Of a stretch of DNA of 64,000 nucleotides, positions 1 through 15,200 are shown in pieces; the stretch's first letter is position 1; each line of letters opens with the position of its first letter. The notes beneath the pieces were generated by a model, which saw only the letters and a program-made list of their open reading frames with translations, searched no databases and was not told the DNA's origin. The stretch is taken from positions 34,318,986-34,382,985 of the forward strand of contig CM073905.1 of assembly GCA_037176705.1 (NCBI GenBank), read 5' to 3'. Both the position numbers and the translations under genes were made by a program. This stretch comes from Molossus alvarezi. Lineage: Eukaryota; Chordata; Mammalia; Chiroptera; Molossidae.

Positions 1-97
1 CCGTAATGACAGCTGTGAATTTGCTCTTCCCACTTGTGTGCAGAGTTGCTTCCACTGTCAGAGCCAGTAGGTGGTGCTGATCCATCTGTGTCTCTAG

Positions 98-262
98 GTT
101 TTAGGTAGAGGAATATCAGGAAGCATCGGAGTGGTGGCTTCTATCAATGAACAGGAAGGTATAGCTACAGTCAGATTCCCACCCATAGACTGTAGAAAGA
201 CTTCGCAAGCATCAGACACACTGACTATTCCATTGTCTAGACTTTGTGTGCCAAGATCAGAG
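98..262 (+). CDS. HECTD4: HECTD4 window exon 1
   Basis: Codes for 55 residues (GRGISGSIGVVASINEQEG...), glycine and beta-strand rich, phase 0 at the end with donor GAG|GTAAGG. The acceptor is either CTCTAG at 97 or TTTTAG at 104; the upstream exon is missing, so phase cannot decide. A stop lies in frame just before 98, so the exon cannot start earlier. The intron to 644 is AT-rich with nothing recognisable. Confidence 0.85.
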
Positions 263-3200
263 GTAAGGTGATTTTTAAATGCATTATTAACATGTCACTG
301 TGAATGGTAACCATACTATAATGAATAATATGCACAGTACAGAAGCACAAATACTTGGTTATTTTAAATTTTACTTGTGATGTGTATTTATATAATGGGG
401 ATAATTATTTAATAGTCACATTTGCATGAAAATTGTTATTTCGATGCCAAAATTCAATTCTTTGGTTAGAAATATTTCATTGTGTTGTATTTTTAATTGT
501 TTTGGTCTAGTTTATAATTTTCTGTATGATGATTTTATTTTTTTAATTGATATTTTGAGAATTAACTCCAGATAATAACACCCTCATTTCTTATAAACTA
601 ACTACTTGAATTTAACTTTTTGCCATGCCCCCCACCACCATCAGGCATTGCCTCTTCATAAACTGTCCATTACTGAGAAGGTAGTACAGGCAGTCCAGTC
701 CATGTTGCTTCCTCAGGAGGGAAGTCTCTCTATTCACACCTCACTTCCTGCAACAGGAGATGGGTCAGCTCCTGTGATGGCAGTCGTTCGCCTCCTGGCT
801 GAAATAAGAACAAGGTGAGCACCCTCCAAGATCCCTAACATGCTGAGATGGAGTAGGCCGCAGAGGCAGGGGTCCTTTGTGGGCCCCTGCACTCTGGGCT
901 TGGGGGTTCCCAATTTCTGCACTTTGAAATAAAGTTTAGCTGTTCTCCTACAAAAATAAATAGTCAAAATGTAATACATGGAATGCATACAGAAGGCTCC
1001 ACTGATTTGCTTTGGTAAAAGAAATGAGTTTTGTCACAGGGATTCCTCTGTCACTTTACCTTTTTTAAATGGTTCAGGCTGCCTTAGTACATACCTGGTT
1101 CATCACTGTCCAAACTGCTAAGCAGAAAGCTAGAGAATGCGCACAAGTGTTGGCATTGGAAGGAAAAACAGTCTTTTCCTGAAAATACATTCATTTGCTA
1201 TTTAGCAACAGAAACAAGTTTTGCTTTTGATAATGAGACTTCTCAGAAAGCTCTCATATGTATTTTGCATCAGATGAGAATCAGAGAAATACAGATATTC
1301 CAAGCATTTGGATTCCTCTCGTTCCCAGAACACTGATATTGCCCGTGCAGCACAGTTTAGGGAGAGCTTTTAAGAGACAGTGTGGGTTTTTCACCTGGCA
1401 CTTTGTGTCTCCGTTTAATGGAGAAGACATTTTCCCTTTTTCTGACTGTGCAGTGTCAGCAGAGACTATGCGGGAAAGGAGAGGTTATTTATGTATTTCC
1501 AAACCAATCCAGCTCAGAAAAAAAGCAAGAGGAAGGGGGAGTTTGAACCTTGTTATAAATTAGGGGACAAAATTGATTGAAATGTTTTTCACAGTTGACT
1601 TTTTAGAGAATGAACATTGATGACTTTGAAATATTGTAAATCTTTTAACATTAAGAGCATGCCTGGTCATGGCCCAGCTTTTAGAAGACAGCTTATTTTG
1701 TGAAGAATTCATACAACAGTGCCCAGCAGCTGTTGAAGTTCTTAACCTAGTAGCCCAGGAATGCAGTGCTGGTGAGTACCTGTTGTGGGAGGTATCTTAT
1801 CTTAATGAGTTTTGTCAGCACATTACAATTTGATCAAGAAATGTAAACAGTTTTCATGCACACACTGTCAAACAGCTGAGCTCCACAGACAGCACTTGTC
1901 ACAACTCACTTTCATCCCAGATCTAGAAATGGAAATAAAAGGCCTTCAGATACACCAAATAGGAAATAAGCATTTTTCAGTTTAACTTTAGGACCATGTC
2001 AGAGTGTTTTTTTTCTCCATTCATATTAGTTCATTGTCTTTATTTCCGTGTTAGAACTATTTATGAATAGTCCTTAGGGCTGCAGATACTTTCTGACCAT
2101 TGTATCTGGCTACATTTGAATTCAAAGTCAGGAGTTTACACTAACATCCATCTTTGTGTGTGTGTTTCTGTGTGTATTTATGAAACACTTTAAACAAATA
2201 CAAAAGTAAGAAGACTAATATAATGAGCCCTCATGTTCCATCACCCAGTTTCAGTAGTTACCAGTCATAGCCGAACCTGTTTCGTCCATGTTTACCCTCC
2301 TGATTGTTTTTAAGCAAATTTTTATATATTATTTTATCCATAAATATTTTCATATGTGTCTCTAAAAAAATAAGAACTCTAAAAGAATAACTACAATGCC
2401 ATGATCACATCTAAAAAATTAACAGTAATTTTTAAACATTATTAAATATTTAGTCAGTGTTCAGTTTTCTAATTCTCTCAAAAAGTCATACTTGTTTTTA
2501 CATGTATTTGAATCAGGATCCAAGCAAAGTTCATACACTGTAATTCATTGCTGTGTCTTTCAAATTTCTTTTAAAATATCAATTCCCCTCAGTATCCTTT
2601 TTCCTCTTGCAGTTTATTTGTTGAAAGGTTTCCCACAGACTGGATTTTGCCGATTGTATCCCTATGGTGTCATTTAATATGTTCTTTTGTCCTCAAGTTT
2701 CCTGTAAATTGGTAGTTGGCCTGGGTGTTTGTAAGTGAAAATTTATGCTTTGTCCCCAAGGACATAATCGGACCCGGTATGAAATTGTTCACAGTTGGAT
2801 TGGCATTCCTCACTGTTCTAGTACTAGCATTCTTATAAACTGTAAGGAAGAAATTAACCTTTAACTTCCTTAATAGTTTCAGTTTATGCTTTTTTAAAGT
2901 CATTTCTGTTCATCTTATTTACTATTCCTCATTTTATTTGCTTTTTCAGTAACTCTCTAATCTTGTTTTTGTCCTTAAATTTTTATCCTTTTTCACATGG
3001 TATTGATTTCCGTTGGTTTTTGCTTTTTAATTTGTCTTCATTCTGTATCTGTTTTACCCCTCAAATCTCCTTCCTCTAATGAGTGTAGTACTGTGGAGCC
3101 AGGGACTGTTGTTAAAATTCAGAGGGACCCTAAGAATAGAGAAATGGGACCGAAGAAAAAAGAGTTTGTTAGACTTCTCGAGTGAAATTACTTGTGACTA

Positions 3201-6200
3201 ATTTCTGCCCATAATTTTGTTCTATACTTATGATAGGTCCTTAGTTCCTGCCTCTCTATTTTTAATATTCTTGGGTTGCATATCAGACATTTTTGAATGA
3301 TTTTAGTAAGCATATAACTTGCTGAACTAATCACTTGCTTTTCTATAGAACTCTTCCTGAATATCCTCTTTCATACATTTTATAAAATAAAGAGGTCTTA
3401 ATCTGTGAACTTAACTTTGGTACTTAGTGTACAGGCTAGAAATTATAATAATTTAGAGCAGTGATATCAAATGGTTTTAATAATAACCCACCTAACTCTT
3501 TTCTCCTAGTGGAAAAGAACTCTGTGGTAACAGAGGGTTGAAAATGTATGAGAAGTACTTATTAATAACTACAAAAGAGAAGCCTATAAGCTATGCACAT
3601 CGATTTATATTCTAAAATAGTGCCCTATGTCATAAAATATAAAGTTGCTGACTCCTCAGTCATTTACCTGTAAACGGGCCCCCTCCCCACCCAGCATCTG
3701 GGTTATTTTGCAACACAACAGTGGATTCTCGTAGCCTACAAGGAGTCATAGACTGTGCTTAGAAGAAATGATTAATAAAGAAGATTCAAGGTGGTGGGAA
3801 GAAGAGAAAGTTCTTTGATTTTTATTTTTAATATGTTGATATTTTTTATTTCATATATGAAAATGTTATAAAATTTACAGGCAATAATATATTGATTCTC
3901 TAAAATAATTCAGTGAATTCCTTCTATCATTTTTCTTCATCTGGGATAAATTAAGCAGTAGATTTGGCCATTGTCATATTAACTAACTCATATCTAAATT
4001 TTATAGCTTCTCTGATCCAAGAAAGAGTATCTAATTCCATTTGATCTAGGAAGATAGCACTATAACACTTTTTCCCATGAAGAAATATTCCTGAGAAGTT
4101 AACTTGATCCCTTGGTTGAAATTACATAGGAAACAGATTTTGAAACTGAAGAAAAGGCTTATAGAAACCAAAAAAAAGTTCTCAATTTTATTTTGTACTC
4201 TTACAGAGACCAGAATCTCTCAGGTTCCGCTGTTTCCTCTTCTCCTTACATCCTAAATACACCCATTCCCAGAGCCAGAGGTTTTTCTCAAACTTTGAAA
4301 GTTCATAAGAATCCTGGGAAGCATGTTAAAATGCTGTCTAAGCTCTACCCAAAAGTCACAGTTGTAAGTTGTGAGTGGCCGTGACAGTTGTGCCGCAAGT
4401 GGACCTCAGACATCACTTGAAGAAACAGTGCTCTAAGTTCCGCCCTGACTCACCATCTCTATCTGCCTTCTCCTGTGCTGTCATGGCTTCTGTGTGGGCA
4501 GTCCTTCCCCCGAGACCCTGGCCTGGCAGCCGTTCCTCTTAGAAAGACCCCTAGCCTCACAAATATGCCAATTTTAAAACCATAGTCATGCCCAGCTGGT
4601 GTGGTTCACTGGTTGAACATCAACCCATGCATCAAGAGATCTCCGGCTGGATCCCCGGTCAAGGCACATGCCCAGTGGGGGACATGCAGGAGGCAGCCAA
4701 TGTTCTCTCTCATCGATGTTTCTATCTCTCTCCCTCTCCCTTCCTCTCTCTAAAATAAATAAAGAGCCCGGCCGGTGTGGCTCAGTGGTTGAGCGTCAAT
4801 CCATGTACCAAGAGGTTGCTGGATCAATTCCCGGTCAGAACACATGCCCAGGTTACAGGCCTGATACAGGAGGTGACCAGTCGATGTTCTCTCATCAATA
4901 TTCTCTCTCATCAATTTTTCTGTCTCTCTCTCCCTCTCCCTTCCTCTGTCTCTCAAATCAATAAAGGGGAAAAAATGTTTTCTAATAAAAATAAGATACC
5001 TCCACCCTGTCTTTACACATCCAATAAGTTTCCATATCCCTTGCCATATCCAATTCTTTCTTTGAAACACCCCTGAAATGTATCTCTTCCTACTCATTTC
5101 CACTATCAGCTCCTTAAGTTGGGGGCTTTTACTTGCATGTTTAGACACCTGCATTATTCTGCAACCTTTTCCTTCTTGCACGTCGTCTTTTCACATTGTC
5201 ATCAGTTACTTTCCTGAAGCCCTGATTCGAGTGGCTGATTGTCAGAGGCATGGAGCTGTCACCAAGAAGCTGGCTTTCCTAAACGCTGTTACTACTGTGA
5301 AGTTGTCATTTATGGATTAGAATGAGCTTAAAGCCAGTCTGGCAGTTACTTGTTACTATGGCCAGAGTACAATTTGTCGTTTCTTTCTTGAATTTCAGGC
5401 ATAGGAGCTTTTTATTCTCACACTAGAGTCTATAAGTTCTTCTCTTACATTAAGTCTCCCTTGCAGAAGATATGCCTCAGCTCTGCTGGGTTAGCCCCTG
5501 CTCCCTTCCTCCTCCCTAAGAAGTGCTGTTCCTGTATTTGGTACAATTCCACCTATGTGCATTGAAATATCTCCATGACACTTGCTACTGGTTGATTATA
5601 AGGACATTGTTGCACGTGGTATTCATTGTTTCCTCCGGTGTAAGGGTCTCAGAATAATTTTTAAGTCATTTTAATGAAAATTATTACAAAGGGCTTATCA
5701 AAAATAGCTGGGCTCTTTATAGTTAGTTTACATTTATGTAGTGGACTCCATGAATCCTGTAACTCAGTAGTTTTCCTCTTCAATTTGTCCATTGGGAAAC
5801 ATCTGGATTTGTGCCCTCCCAGGTGTAAATAAAAGACACTGGGCACACACCTCATGGCCTGACCTTCCTCCTGTCTCCACTTTGATTCTTGTGGTTTTGC
5901 CTCAACTTTCCTATCACCTCCTAATCCATATCATTGGATTGTATTAAGTGTCTGAGTGTCTGTGGGTATGGTATAAATCTGTGTTTTACTTTTTTTTTTT
6001 TATCTTCACCTGAGGACATTTTTGCATTTATGTTCAGAGAGAGCAGGAGGGAGAAAGGGAGGAAGAGAGAGAGAGAAACATCGATGTGAGAGAGATACAT
6101 CGACTGGTTGCCACCCACACAACCCCAGTGGGGCCGGGGACAAACTGCAGCTGAGGTATGTGCCCTTAGAGGGTCTCTTTGGTCCGTGGGCCATGCTCTA

Positions 6201-9200
6201 ACCACTGAGCCAAACTGGCCAGGGCTGTGTTTTACTTTTATTGGACTACATTTCATTCCTCCTAAGGCATCTTTTTTTTAAATTGAGATATAATTCACAT
6301 ACCATACAATTTATCATTTTCAAGTATACATACAATTCAGTGGGTTTTAATATATTCACAGAGGTGTGCAACCATCACCACTATCTAATTCCAGAACATT
6401 TCCTGGAACAATTCCAGAACATCACCTCTCAATAAAACTTTGCACCCATTAGGCAGTCATTCCTCATTATTCCCCTTCCCCAAGTCCCATGACAACCACC
6501 AGTCTGCTTTCTGTCTCTGTGAATTTGCCTCTTCTGGGCATTTCATATAAATGGAATCATACAGTATGTGGCCTTTTGTGACTGGCTTCTTTCACTTAGC
6601 ATAATGTTTTCAAAGTTCATTCATGTTGTAGCAGGTGTCAGTGCTTCATTACTTTTTATGGCTAAATATTCCATTGTACGGATAGACCACATTTTGTTTA
6701 TCCATTGATCAGTTTATCAACACTTGTGTTCCTGTTTTTTGGCTGTTAGAATAATACTGCTGTAAACATTTGCATACAAGTTCTTGTGTGGACATATGTT
6801 TTCGGTTCTGGTGGGTATATATAGGAGCAGAATTGTTGGGTCTTACAGTAATTCTATGTTTAACTTTTGAGGAACTGTTTTCCAAAGTGGCTACACCATT
6901 TTACATTTCCACCAGCAATGTATGAGGGTCCCAATTACTCCATACCCTAGCCAACACTGATATTGTCTGTCTTATTGGCCATTTGTATATCTTCTTTGAA
7001 GAAATAACTTTTTAAATTCTTTGCCCATTTTTAATTCGGTTATTTGTCTTTTTATTGTTATTATAACAATTCTTTATATATTCTAGATGTACTAGGTCCC
7101 TTTTGAGACACGATTTATAAATATTTTCCTCCATTCTATAAGTTGTCTTTTCACTTTCTTAAAAGGACGCATTTGTGTCTCTTGAAACAAAATTTTTTTC
7201 ATTTTAAAAAAGTCCAGTTTATCTAATTTTCTTTCACTGTTTGTGCCTTTGGTGTCATATTTGAGAACCCACTGCCTAATCTAAAGTCATGAAGATTCAC
7301 GCCTATATTTTCTTCTCGGTGTTTTATTTTATTTTTTTTTTTTTTTATCCTCAACCGAGGACATTTTTCCATTTTTTGTACAGATAGAGTGGGAGGGAGA
7401 GAGAGGAAGGGAGAGCGAGAAACATCGATGTGAAGGGACACATCGAGTGGCTGCCACCCGCACGACCAACCAGGGCCGGGGACAAACTGCAACCGAAGTA
7501 CGTGCCCTTAGCGGGAACCGAACCCGGGTCTCTCCGGACCGCAGGCTGACGCTCTAACCGCTGAGCCAAACTGGCCAGGGCTCTTCTCGGTGTTTTATAA
7601 TGATATGGCTATAGGTTTTTAGGTCTTTGATCCATTCTTGAATACATTTTTTTTAATGCCCTGAGGTACTCCTGAGACATCTGACTCCTGATTGTTCTAG
7701 ACTCTTTTATTAGTGCCAAGCTACCCGACTTCTTTTCTTCTCTGCTTGCTGAACCCCAGTATTTTCTAAGGTCTAATTTAAGGAAGGCTTCAATAAAGGC
7801 TGTCTTTATTACACCTTTCTCAATCCCAGAATGCACTCATCACCCACTCATCTGTGTCTGTGTTTGGGCCATTTATCATGGAACACATTACAACCTTGTG
7901 CTGTGTTCTTTATTTTATATATTTATGCGTGTACATATCTTATCTCTGTTCCTAGCTTCAGCTCATACTGTTCTCTCCAACATCTAGCACTGTGCTTATA
8001 GGAGTTGTTCGTTTGGTAGTGAACTTTTGAGAAAATCAATTTAGATGATAATAATAACCTTTATTTGTCAGACGATAATACCAGCTTTCATTTGAGTGTC
8101 CTGTGCTAGGGACTTGGCTAAAGCCTTTCCTTGAATTTTTCATCTCGTCTTCACAACCCCCTGTGAAACACACAGGCTGTGTTATTACCCCTGTACTGGA
8201 AGTGAGATGGCAAATACTGAGGAACGGAGCCAGATTCCGAATCCAGGCCGCCAGCTCCATGCTCTTGACCACAGTGCTCTGCTGCTAAGTGCAGCAGACA
8301 AAGGTGCCTCAGGGCATTTGCTCTTTTGTAAAAATTTGAATAATCTCTATAAGCATTTTATTATTTTGACCCTACTCCAAAAGAGTAGGAGCCTCTCTGG
8401 GGTCGTAGGACTTGTTTTCACGTATCCGATGTGACCCCTTTAGGAGAGCGACTTGCAGTCGTGGAGGTGCAGTGTGAACGGCTGAGGATGCTGTACCGGG
8501 ACTGCGCTCGACCCCCTCCGCCACCACTGCAGGCCGACCGGAGACAGGTGAGCTCTCTGCGAGTTGTATGATTCCCTTTATACAAAATGTCCAGAGTGGG
8601 CAAATCCATAGAGACAGAAAGCAGATTGATGGTTGCCAGGGGCTGGGGGGAGAGAGGAATGGGGAGTGACTACTTATGGGCTAGGGTTTCTTTTAAGGGG
8701 ACACAAATGTTCTAAAATTAGATCGTGGTAATGATTGCACAGCTCTGAATATCCTATAAACCATTGAATTGTATACTTTAAATGGGTGAATTATGTTATA
8801 TGAATTATATTTTAAAATATTGGTGCATCTAAGTAAGAATATATAAAAATTGAAGTATTCTTGCAATTTTTCTGTAGGTTTGAAATTATTTCAAAATAAA
8901 AAGTTAAAAAATATATAAAAAGAAATCTCAGCATTTCCAGTTACCTGTAATTTTTTAAAATAAAAATCGGTTTCTGAAGTCCATACTGTTTTGTGTCTAG
9001 CTTTTTTCTTCCTGTAGATGAGCCTTCCACATCAACCAATAAAAACTTAATAGTCCAACGTATACTTGTGCCTCAGTTCACTTTCTCAGGCTCTTATTGT
9101 TGCAAATCCACGCTGCCTCCAGTTTTTGCCCTATTAGTGATCTGAATGTCCTTGGAGCTCATCTTCACATGCATCTTTTAGCTCTTTCTTTAGGATAAAA

Positions 9201-12200
9201 GTGAAATGGAAGGGTTTAAAAAAAATGCGCTTTTATCTGATAGAGAAACTTGAAATTTTGTGATGAGTTTTATTAAAAACTATGAAAGTGAAAAATGAGG
9301 CAATTAACCTAACCAAGAAAGGGAGGGTAACCATACAACTTCTTTGTTGCTTTGAGCTGAATATTAAGTCATAGTAATATAAATTCTGATTACTGATTGA
9401 ACTAAAATGTGTCCTATAACTAACTGCACTGGGAAGATGAGGGACTGAGGACCTGTGTATGTACATGTGTGTAAGGAGAAGTAAGTAGGTGGGAATTACA
9501 CCTTTGTCATGATACAGGATAAGTGATGTCTTAATGGGATATAAGCATTATAAGCACAGAAGGAGAAATAAAGAGGTAAGAATCAGAATTAACAGTTAAA
9601 AGAGTTAAGAGTGATTATTTCTAAAGAGCAGGACTGAGCACAGGGAAAGAGGCTGCCTTTTTTAAAATAAAGAAAAGTTTCCTTTGGGGGGAAAAAGACA
9701 CTATTAAATGAAACTTATTTTTCTTCTTCTAGAGAGTAAAGGGATTTGTGTTTGCACTTTTATTAAATGAGAGTTTTTCCCTGATATAGCCCAAAGAGAT
9801 AACCTGGAGCCCCTCGAGAGTGTTTCCACCCGTCCGCGCCTGTATGTTCTCCTCGCACCTCACTTCCGTCACCTTCCTGGCCGACCCCAGTGCTGGGGGC
9901 GGTCTGCCCCGGGGCACCTTTATCTATGCCACATCACCACTGCCAGTTCAGGTGAGAAACCACATGGCACGCTGGCGTTCACCATTTTCCTTCAAATTTG
10001 AAAGAAAAAGCAAGTTCAAGGGCCCAAGTTGAGTCCTCTGATTGCCAACTTCTGGTGTTTCTTCAGGCCCCTTCTTTTTACTGGGAAATTGAAATTGTTT
10101 CCTATGGAGATACTGATGACGACACTGGACCAATAGTTTCCTTTGGCTTTGCTACAGAAGCAGAGAAACGAGATGGGGCTTGGACTAATCCAGTGGGCAC
10201 TTGTCTTTTCCATAAGTAAGTGGCTACTATCACTATTACTTAGAAAAAGTCATGGGTTGGGTGTTTTAATACTAAAGTATTATCATTATAATCTCTGCCC
10301 CCGAAAATGTATAAAATACTAGTTGGAAATATATGCCTGTTTAGGGAACGAGAAGAGCTCTCAGGATTTTGCAACGAATTACTCTCATGCCACTGAAGCC
10401 CCTCAGCCTGCTCACTGCTTTCCTGCCTCCGTGCTGGCAGGTTAGCCTGTCCTTGACTCCCCTTGTTTGTCTACAGCAATGGCCGGGCCGTGCACTACAA
10501 TGGCTCCAGTTTGCTGCAGTGGAAGAGTGTTCGTTTAGATGTGACTCTCTCTCCTGGTGAGTGCAGCGGGGCCTTTTTTATCCTCTATTTCTGTTGTTCC
10601 CAGATTTCAGTCTAAGTAGGTTAAAATTAGATGAACTTAGCAACTGGAAACAGGCAATTTATCTTTTAGTGAGAACCAAATACTTGTCATTGTTGTTCCC
10701 GAGTTTACACCAAGCCTGTCCTTTTATGAGGCCATTATCAGGAGAGCCTCTAGTGGTAACTTAGGAGTCACATTTACCTTCTTTCCTCCATCATGAGAAA
10801 ATTCTGAGACGTTGCTTCTCTCTGAAGTTTGGTCTTCCATCAGCTTGTTATTGATGAGCACATAAATACCTTCAAAAAAGGAGAACTCTGCCACTAGCCA
10901 TGAGACATTTGTGAAATGTATTATGCATGAAATGTACAGACATATTGTAGCCTTTGCTCTTGGTAGCCTAAACATCTGGTCCAGCTTCAACAAATATTAT
11001 GCCCAGATGTTTCACACAAATTCAATTCAATTTAAAAAACAACTCCCCCTCCTTCTTTTTGGCCTCCATGTAAGTAACTTGATCTGTGTAATAGATGAAT
11101 TGGGATCAGTCGAACCTGCTCCAGCAGTAGCAAAATATAGGCGTGCTCCTCCTAACATCAGAAGCAGCCAAACGTGGTGCCTACTTATTTGCACAAGAAA
11201 GCCTTGGCATCATCTCTGGTAAAACTGCATTTGTTCCAGGTGGTAGATGATCTGGATGCGTAGACAAAGAATACCAAATCACTGTATCCAATAGAGAGCC
11301 TTGTGTAGCTGCCAGGGGGGCTCATTTGCCATCGCTATCCTCGAGGGAACTGCTTGTTAAATTGCACTTTTCAAGGGGAAGTGTAGTGTTTTCAGTTATG
11401 GTTAAGTTATGTCTTGGAAATAATTTCCTGGCAACATTATTTCTCTCTTACTTTATGGAGCAGAACTGTGACATAACAGCTAAGTACTTGCTGAAGTGCT
11501 TTAAGCACACGGGAGGGGAGGGCAGGGGAACCATAGAATTTTTAGTCATTTGATGCTGTTGTTTGTTTTGTTTGATCACATTTTGATTTTTGAAACAGTG
11601 TTGGCACACATGCTGCCCTCTTCTTAGAGAGTGTGTGTGGCGGGGCGGGGGGCAGGGTCAGGTACTCATGTAATTTTTACAACATAATCTCAACCTCTAT
11701 ACCAACACTTCCAGTGTCCATTCACTTGTCAGCAGATACTCACTGATCATCTCCTATGTGCTGAGCTGTCTCCTCCCCTTAGGGTTGCCATGGTGAACCA
11801 TGACTATTCCCTGGCCACTGGGAGGCCAGTCTTAGTGTATCTAAAATATATGAAGCCCTCTGATGAAAATCAGAGTCCTAGAACTTCAAGCACTTATTGG
11901 AGACTTTACTATAATAGATTAGTTACAGAGCTACATGTGCTAGCAGTGTCCCTGGAGCAGCCAGCATCAGAGTGCTGATGTAGAACACACTCCTCTTGGG
12001 TCTCAGTTCTGTCCCAGTATCCAGCTGCCTGATGAGAAAATAGCAGGGCTTCTATTATCTTAGCAAGTCAAACACTAGATATTTTTCTTCTTCCAAACAT
12101 TGCATTTTTAAAATTGTTCATTTCTACTGTAACTTTATGTTTATTTAAATACAATCAGTTACTTCATGTCTTTTTCAGATGTAACCAATGGCATAAATAA

Positions 12201-15200
12201 ATAAAAAGACAGATACTTAGTGATATGTGGCCTTGTTGCACAGGTTGCAATTTGGAAGTTTATTTAATAGTCCATAAGAGGGATAAAAGTTGGTTTCCTT
12301 CCTGTTTTCTGCCACAGGTGACGTGGCAGGAATTGGCTGGGAGAGAACCGAGGGGACTCCACCTCCTCCAGGGCAGCCGGCCAAGGGCCGGGTGTACTTC
12401 ACGTACTGTGGGCAGCGCCTCTCGCCGTATCTTGAGGACGTCTCTGGTGGGATGTGGCCTGTGGTTCACATTCAGAAAAAGGCAGGTTATCTTGTTGGGA
12501 TGGAAAACAAATTCTCCTTAGTAATTTAGATGATGCTCAACCACATTGGGAGGGGGAAATCTATTTTACTGGCTCCACTAATTTAAATGGTAATCTCATC
12601 CAGAAACTCCTTCACAAACACGTCCAGAAATAATGTCAAATCTGGCACCCGATGGACAGCCAGGCAAGCTGACACATAAAACTGATCATCACAGTATGCA
12701 AACCATAGACTTTATGAAAGCAACACCAAGCGAATCTGATCATGTCTTCATTACCCTGAGGAAGTGATATTGAACCAGATCTGGAATATTTACTGGTCTT
12801 ACTAGGCAAAATGGGAAGAAAGTATGTTCCAGGTGAAGGGAACAGTCTATGTGGTGGCATCAAGTAGAAAGGAACAGTGTTGGAAACAAGAAAGGTCGCT
12901 ATGAGCAGCAAAGAACTTGAGAGTTCAAGGTGAGGGTAGGAAGAGCTCTGAGTACCAGTATATACAGTCCTTTGGCCTGGTTTCACGTGCTGTCCCATAG
13001 GTGGACCATTCTTATAGTTTGACATTTAATGAGGGTCACCTCCGGGTGTTAAAAATAAATAAGCCTAAGTCCTTTCAAATTTTTTATTTGTTCTACTTTC
13101 CAGAACACCAAGACTCGAGCTAACTTTGGCTCCCGGCCTTTTGCCTATGCCGAAGGACAGGCCCACCGCAATGCTGCAGACCTGTGCACTGACCTGGCAG
13201 AGGAGATCAGCGCTAACTTCGAGGCCCTGCCCTTCGCCATGGCATCTGACAGTGACAACGATGCTGGCACCAGCATTGCATCAGACCCGGGCACTCATGG
13301 GCCACCGTGCCGGATTGCGGCTGTGGCCACTGCTCAACAACGTAAGCCTCCTCCTCCCAGGGCCCCACTGCATCCTGGGAATGCAAATGCTGTTAGTTCC
13401 AGAAGTCCATTTAACTTGGGCTCGCTCTGGTGCCCGTAGGGAATGGGGTAACTGGTCTGGTGAAAGGAAATAGGGAGGAGGATGAAGTAAGGCAGACTGG
13501 GAAGTGTATCCCTCACATACAGGAAGCCTGCCACCACTTAGTGCCACATGGAATGTGACCACGTGAAAGTGCATGCCTGAAAGATTGTCCATTTATTATA
13601 TAACAACCCCAAAACCTTTATGAAATCTCCTCATTTTAAAATGTTAATCATTTGAATAGTTTCTAAACTGAGGTCATCAAAGAATAATAAAATGCTGATT
13701 GTGGCCCAGCTGGTGTGGCCCAGTGTTTGAGCATCAACCCACGCACCAGGAGGTCCCCGGGTCGATTCCCGGTCAGGGCACATGCCCAGATTGTGGGCCC
13801 GATCCCCAGTAGGGGGCATGCAGGAGGCAGCCGATTGATGTTTCTCTCATAAATGTTTCTATCTCTCTCTCCCTCTCCCTTCCTCTCTCTCTAAAATCAA
13901 AAAAGAAAGAAAAAAATTTTTAATAAATAATGCTGATTGTGGAATCTAGGTGGTGGGCATACAGGTGGGCACTGAAAAGCTTTCTGTTACTTGAAAAATC
14001 TCATAATCAAAATCAATATAACTGAGCTTCCTGAACTAAAGATGTGTGCAAGCCATGTTGGGCCCTTGGAATGCTGGTTTGCAAAGTGTCTTAGTGTCTG
14101 TTTAATTCTTACGATGAAGAACTTTCCAGATTCTTCTCTGAGTTGAACTATACCTATAAAATCTATTTCAGGATTCAGAGTAATTATAAATAATTAGTTA
14201 TTCCTTGACTTTGCACTTGAAAATCCCTACAAGTACTAGGAATCTTTCTATCATGTAAATTAAGAGAATTCGATTTGTCGCAGTGGAGAAGTGCATGATT
14301 TTTCCAGCCTGCTCTTGCCTAGAATTCACTGTCATTGTTCTTTGTTACAGAATATGACAGTGACACTTCATGTCATTACAAAGTAGAGCTCAGCTATGAG
14401 AATTTCATCACTTCTGGCCCAGACCCTCACCCGCCGCCCATTGCAGACGATGAAAGTGATGACGATGACGATGACGACATCCCACAGGTAAGAGATCCAC
14501 AGCATCTGCCTAGCTCCCTGGTGCCCAGGACAAGTCACGAGAAATGATTGTGATCTGAGTGTGCAAGGCTGGAATTGTTACACTGTGGGTTTCAAAAGTG
14601 ACACTGGAGTGTTTGTTTTTCTAAACTACACATTAATAGCAATATCTGTTGGGCTCTTTTGCCCAGCACCAATCCGGATGTTGGAGAAACAAAGTATTTG
14701 ATAGTAATTCAGCAGTAAAGTGGGCTTTAGAGGAAAGGAAGGGACCACCACAGTCTAGCTGTTGCCTCCCCTGGCAGCTGAGGTGTATTGAGTTGTGGTC
14801 CACACAGTGTTTCCATTACTGGCCTGTGAGGGGTGAAGACCTCAGGGGTGGGAGCTGTAAGTTAGGGCAAGACTGATGCCGCCAGGAAGTGTTCTCTCTG
14901 GTCATGAGTTTGCCTTCCTTCAGGAGGACCACTACGCCCTGCTGGTGAAAGCATGGGAGACCAAAGTTTTCCCTACTATTCGAAGACGATTCCGCAATGA
15001 AGCAGAGCGCAAGTCGGGCCTGGACCAGATCAAGGGTGCTCTACAACTAGGTCGGTGCTTCACATCCTCCTCCAGACATCACTCCTGATTTGAAGAGATG
15101 TGTTTAGGTGACACACAGGATGTAAATCAGGAAAGAGGGCTCGTTTAATGTGGGCTAGACCTAACAATGTCTTCTACTTGGGCCTTGACAGAACTCCGTA

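Noticed and set aside
1..97. A further HECTD4 exon at the left edge
   Set aside because: Frames after GTGTGCAG meet stops or do not join the frame of the exon at 98, so I do not call one.
1258..1563. 101-codon + frame between exons 2 and 3
   Set aside because: No splice sites in phase with the neighbours and no protein-like pattern.
4750..5181. 143-codon frame on the - strand
   Set aside because: Largely built from SINE sequence read in reverse.
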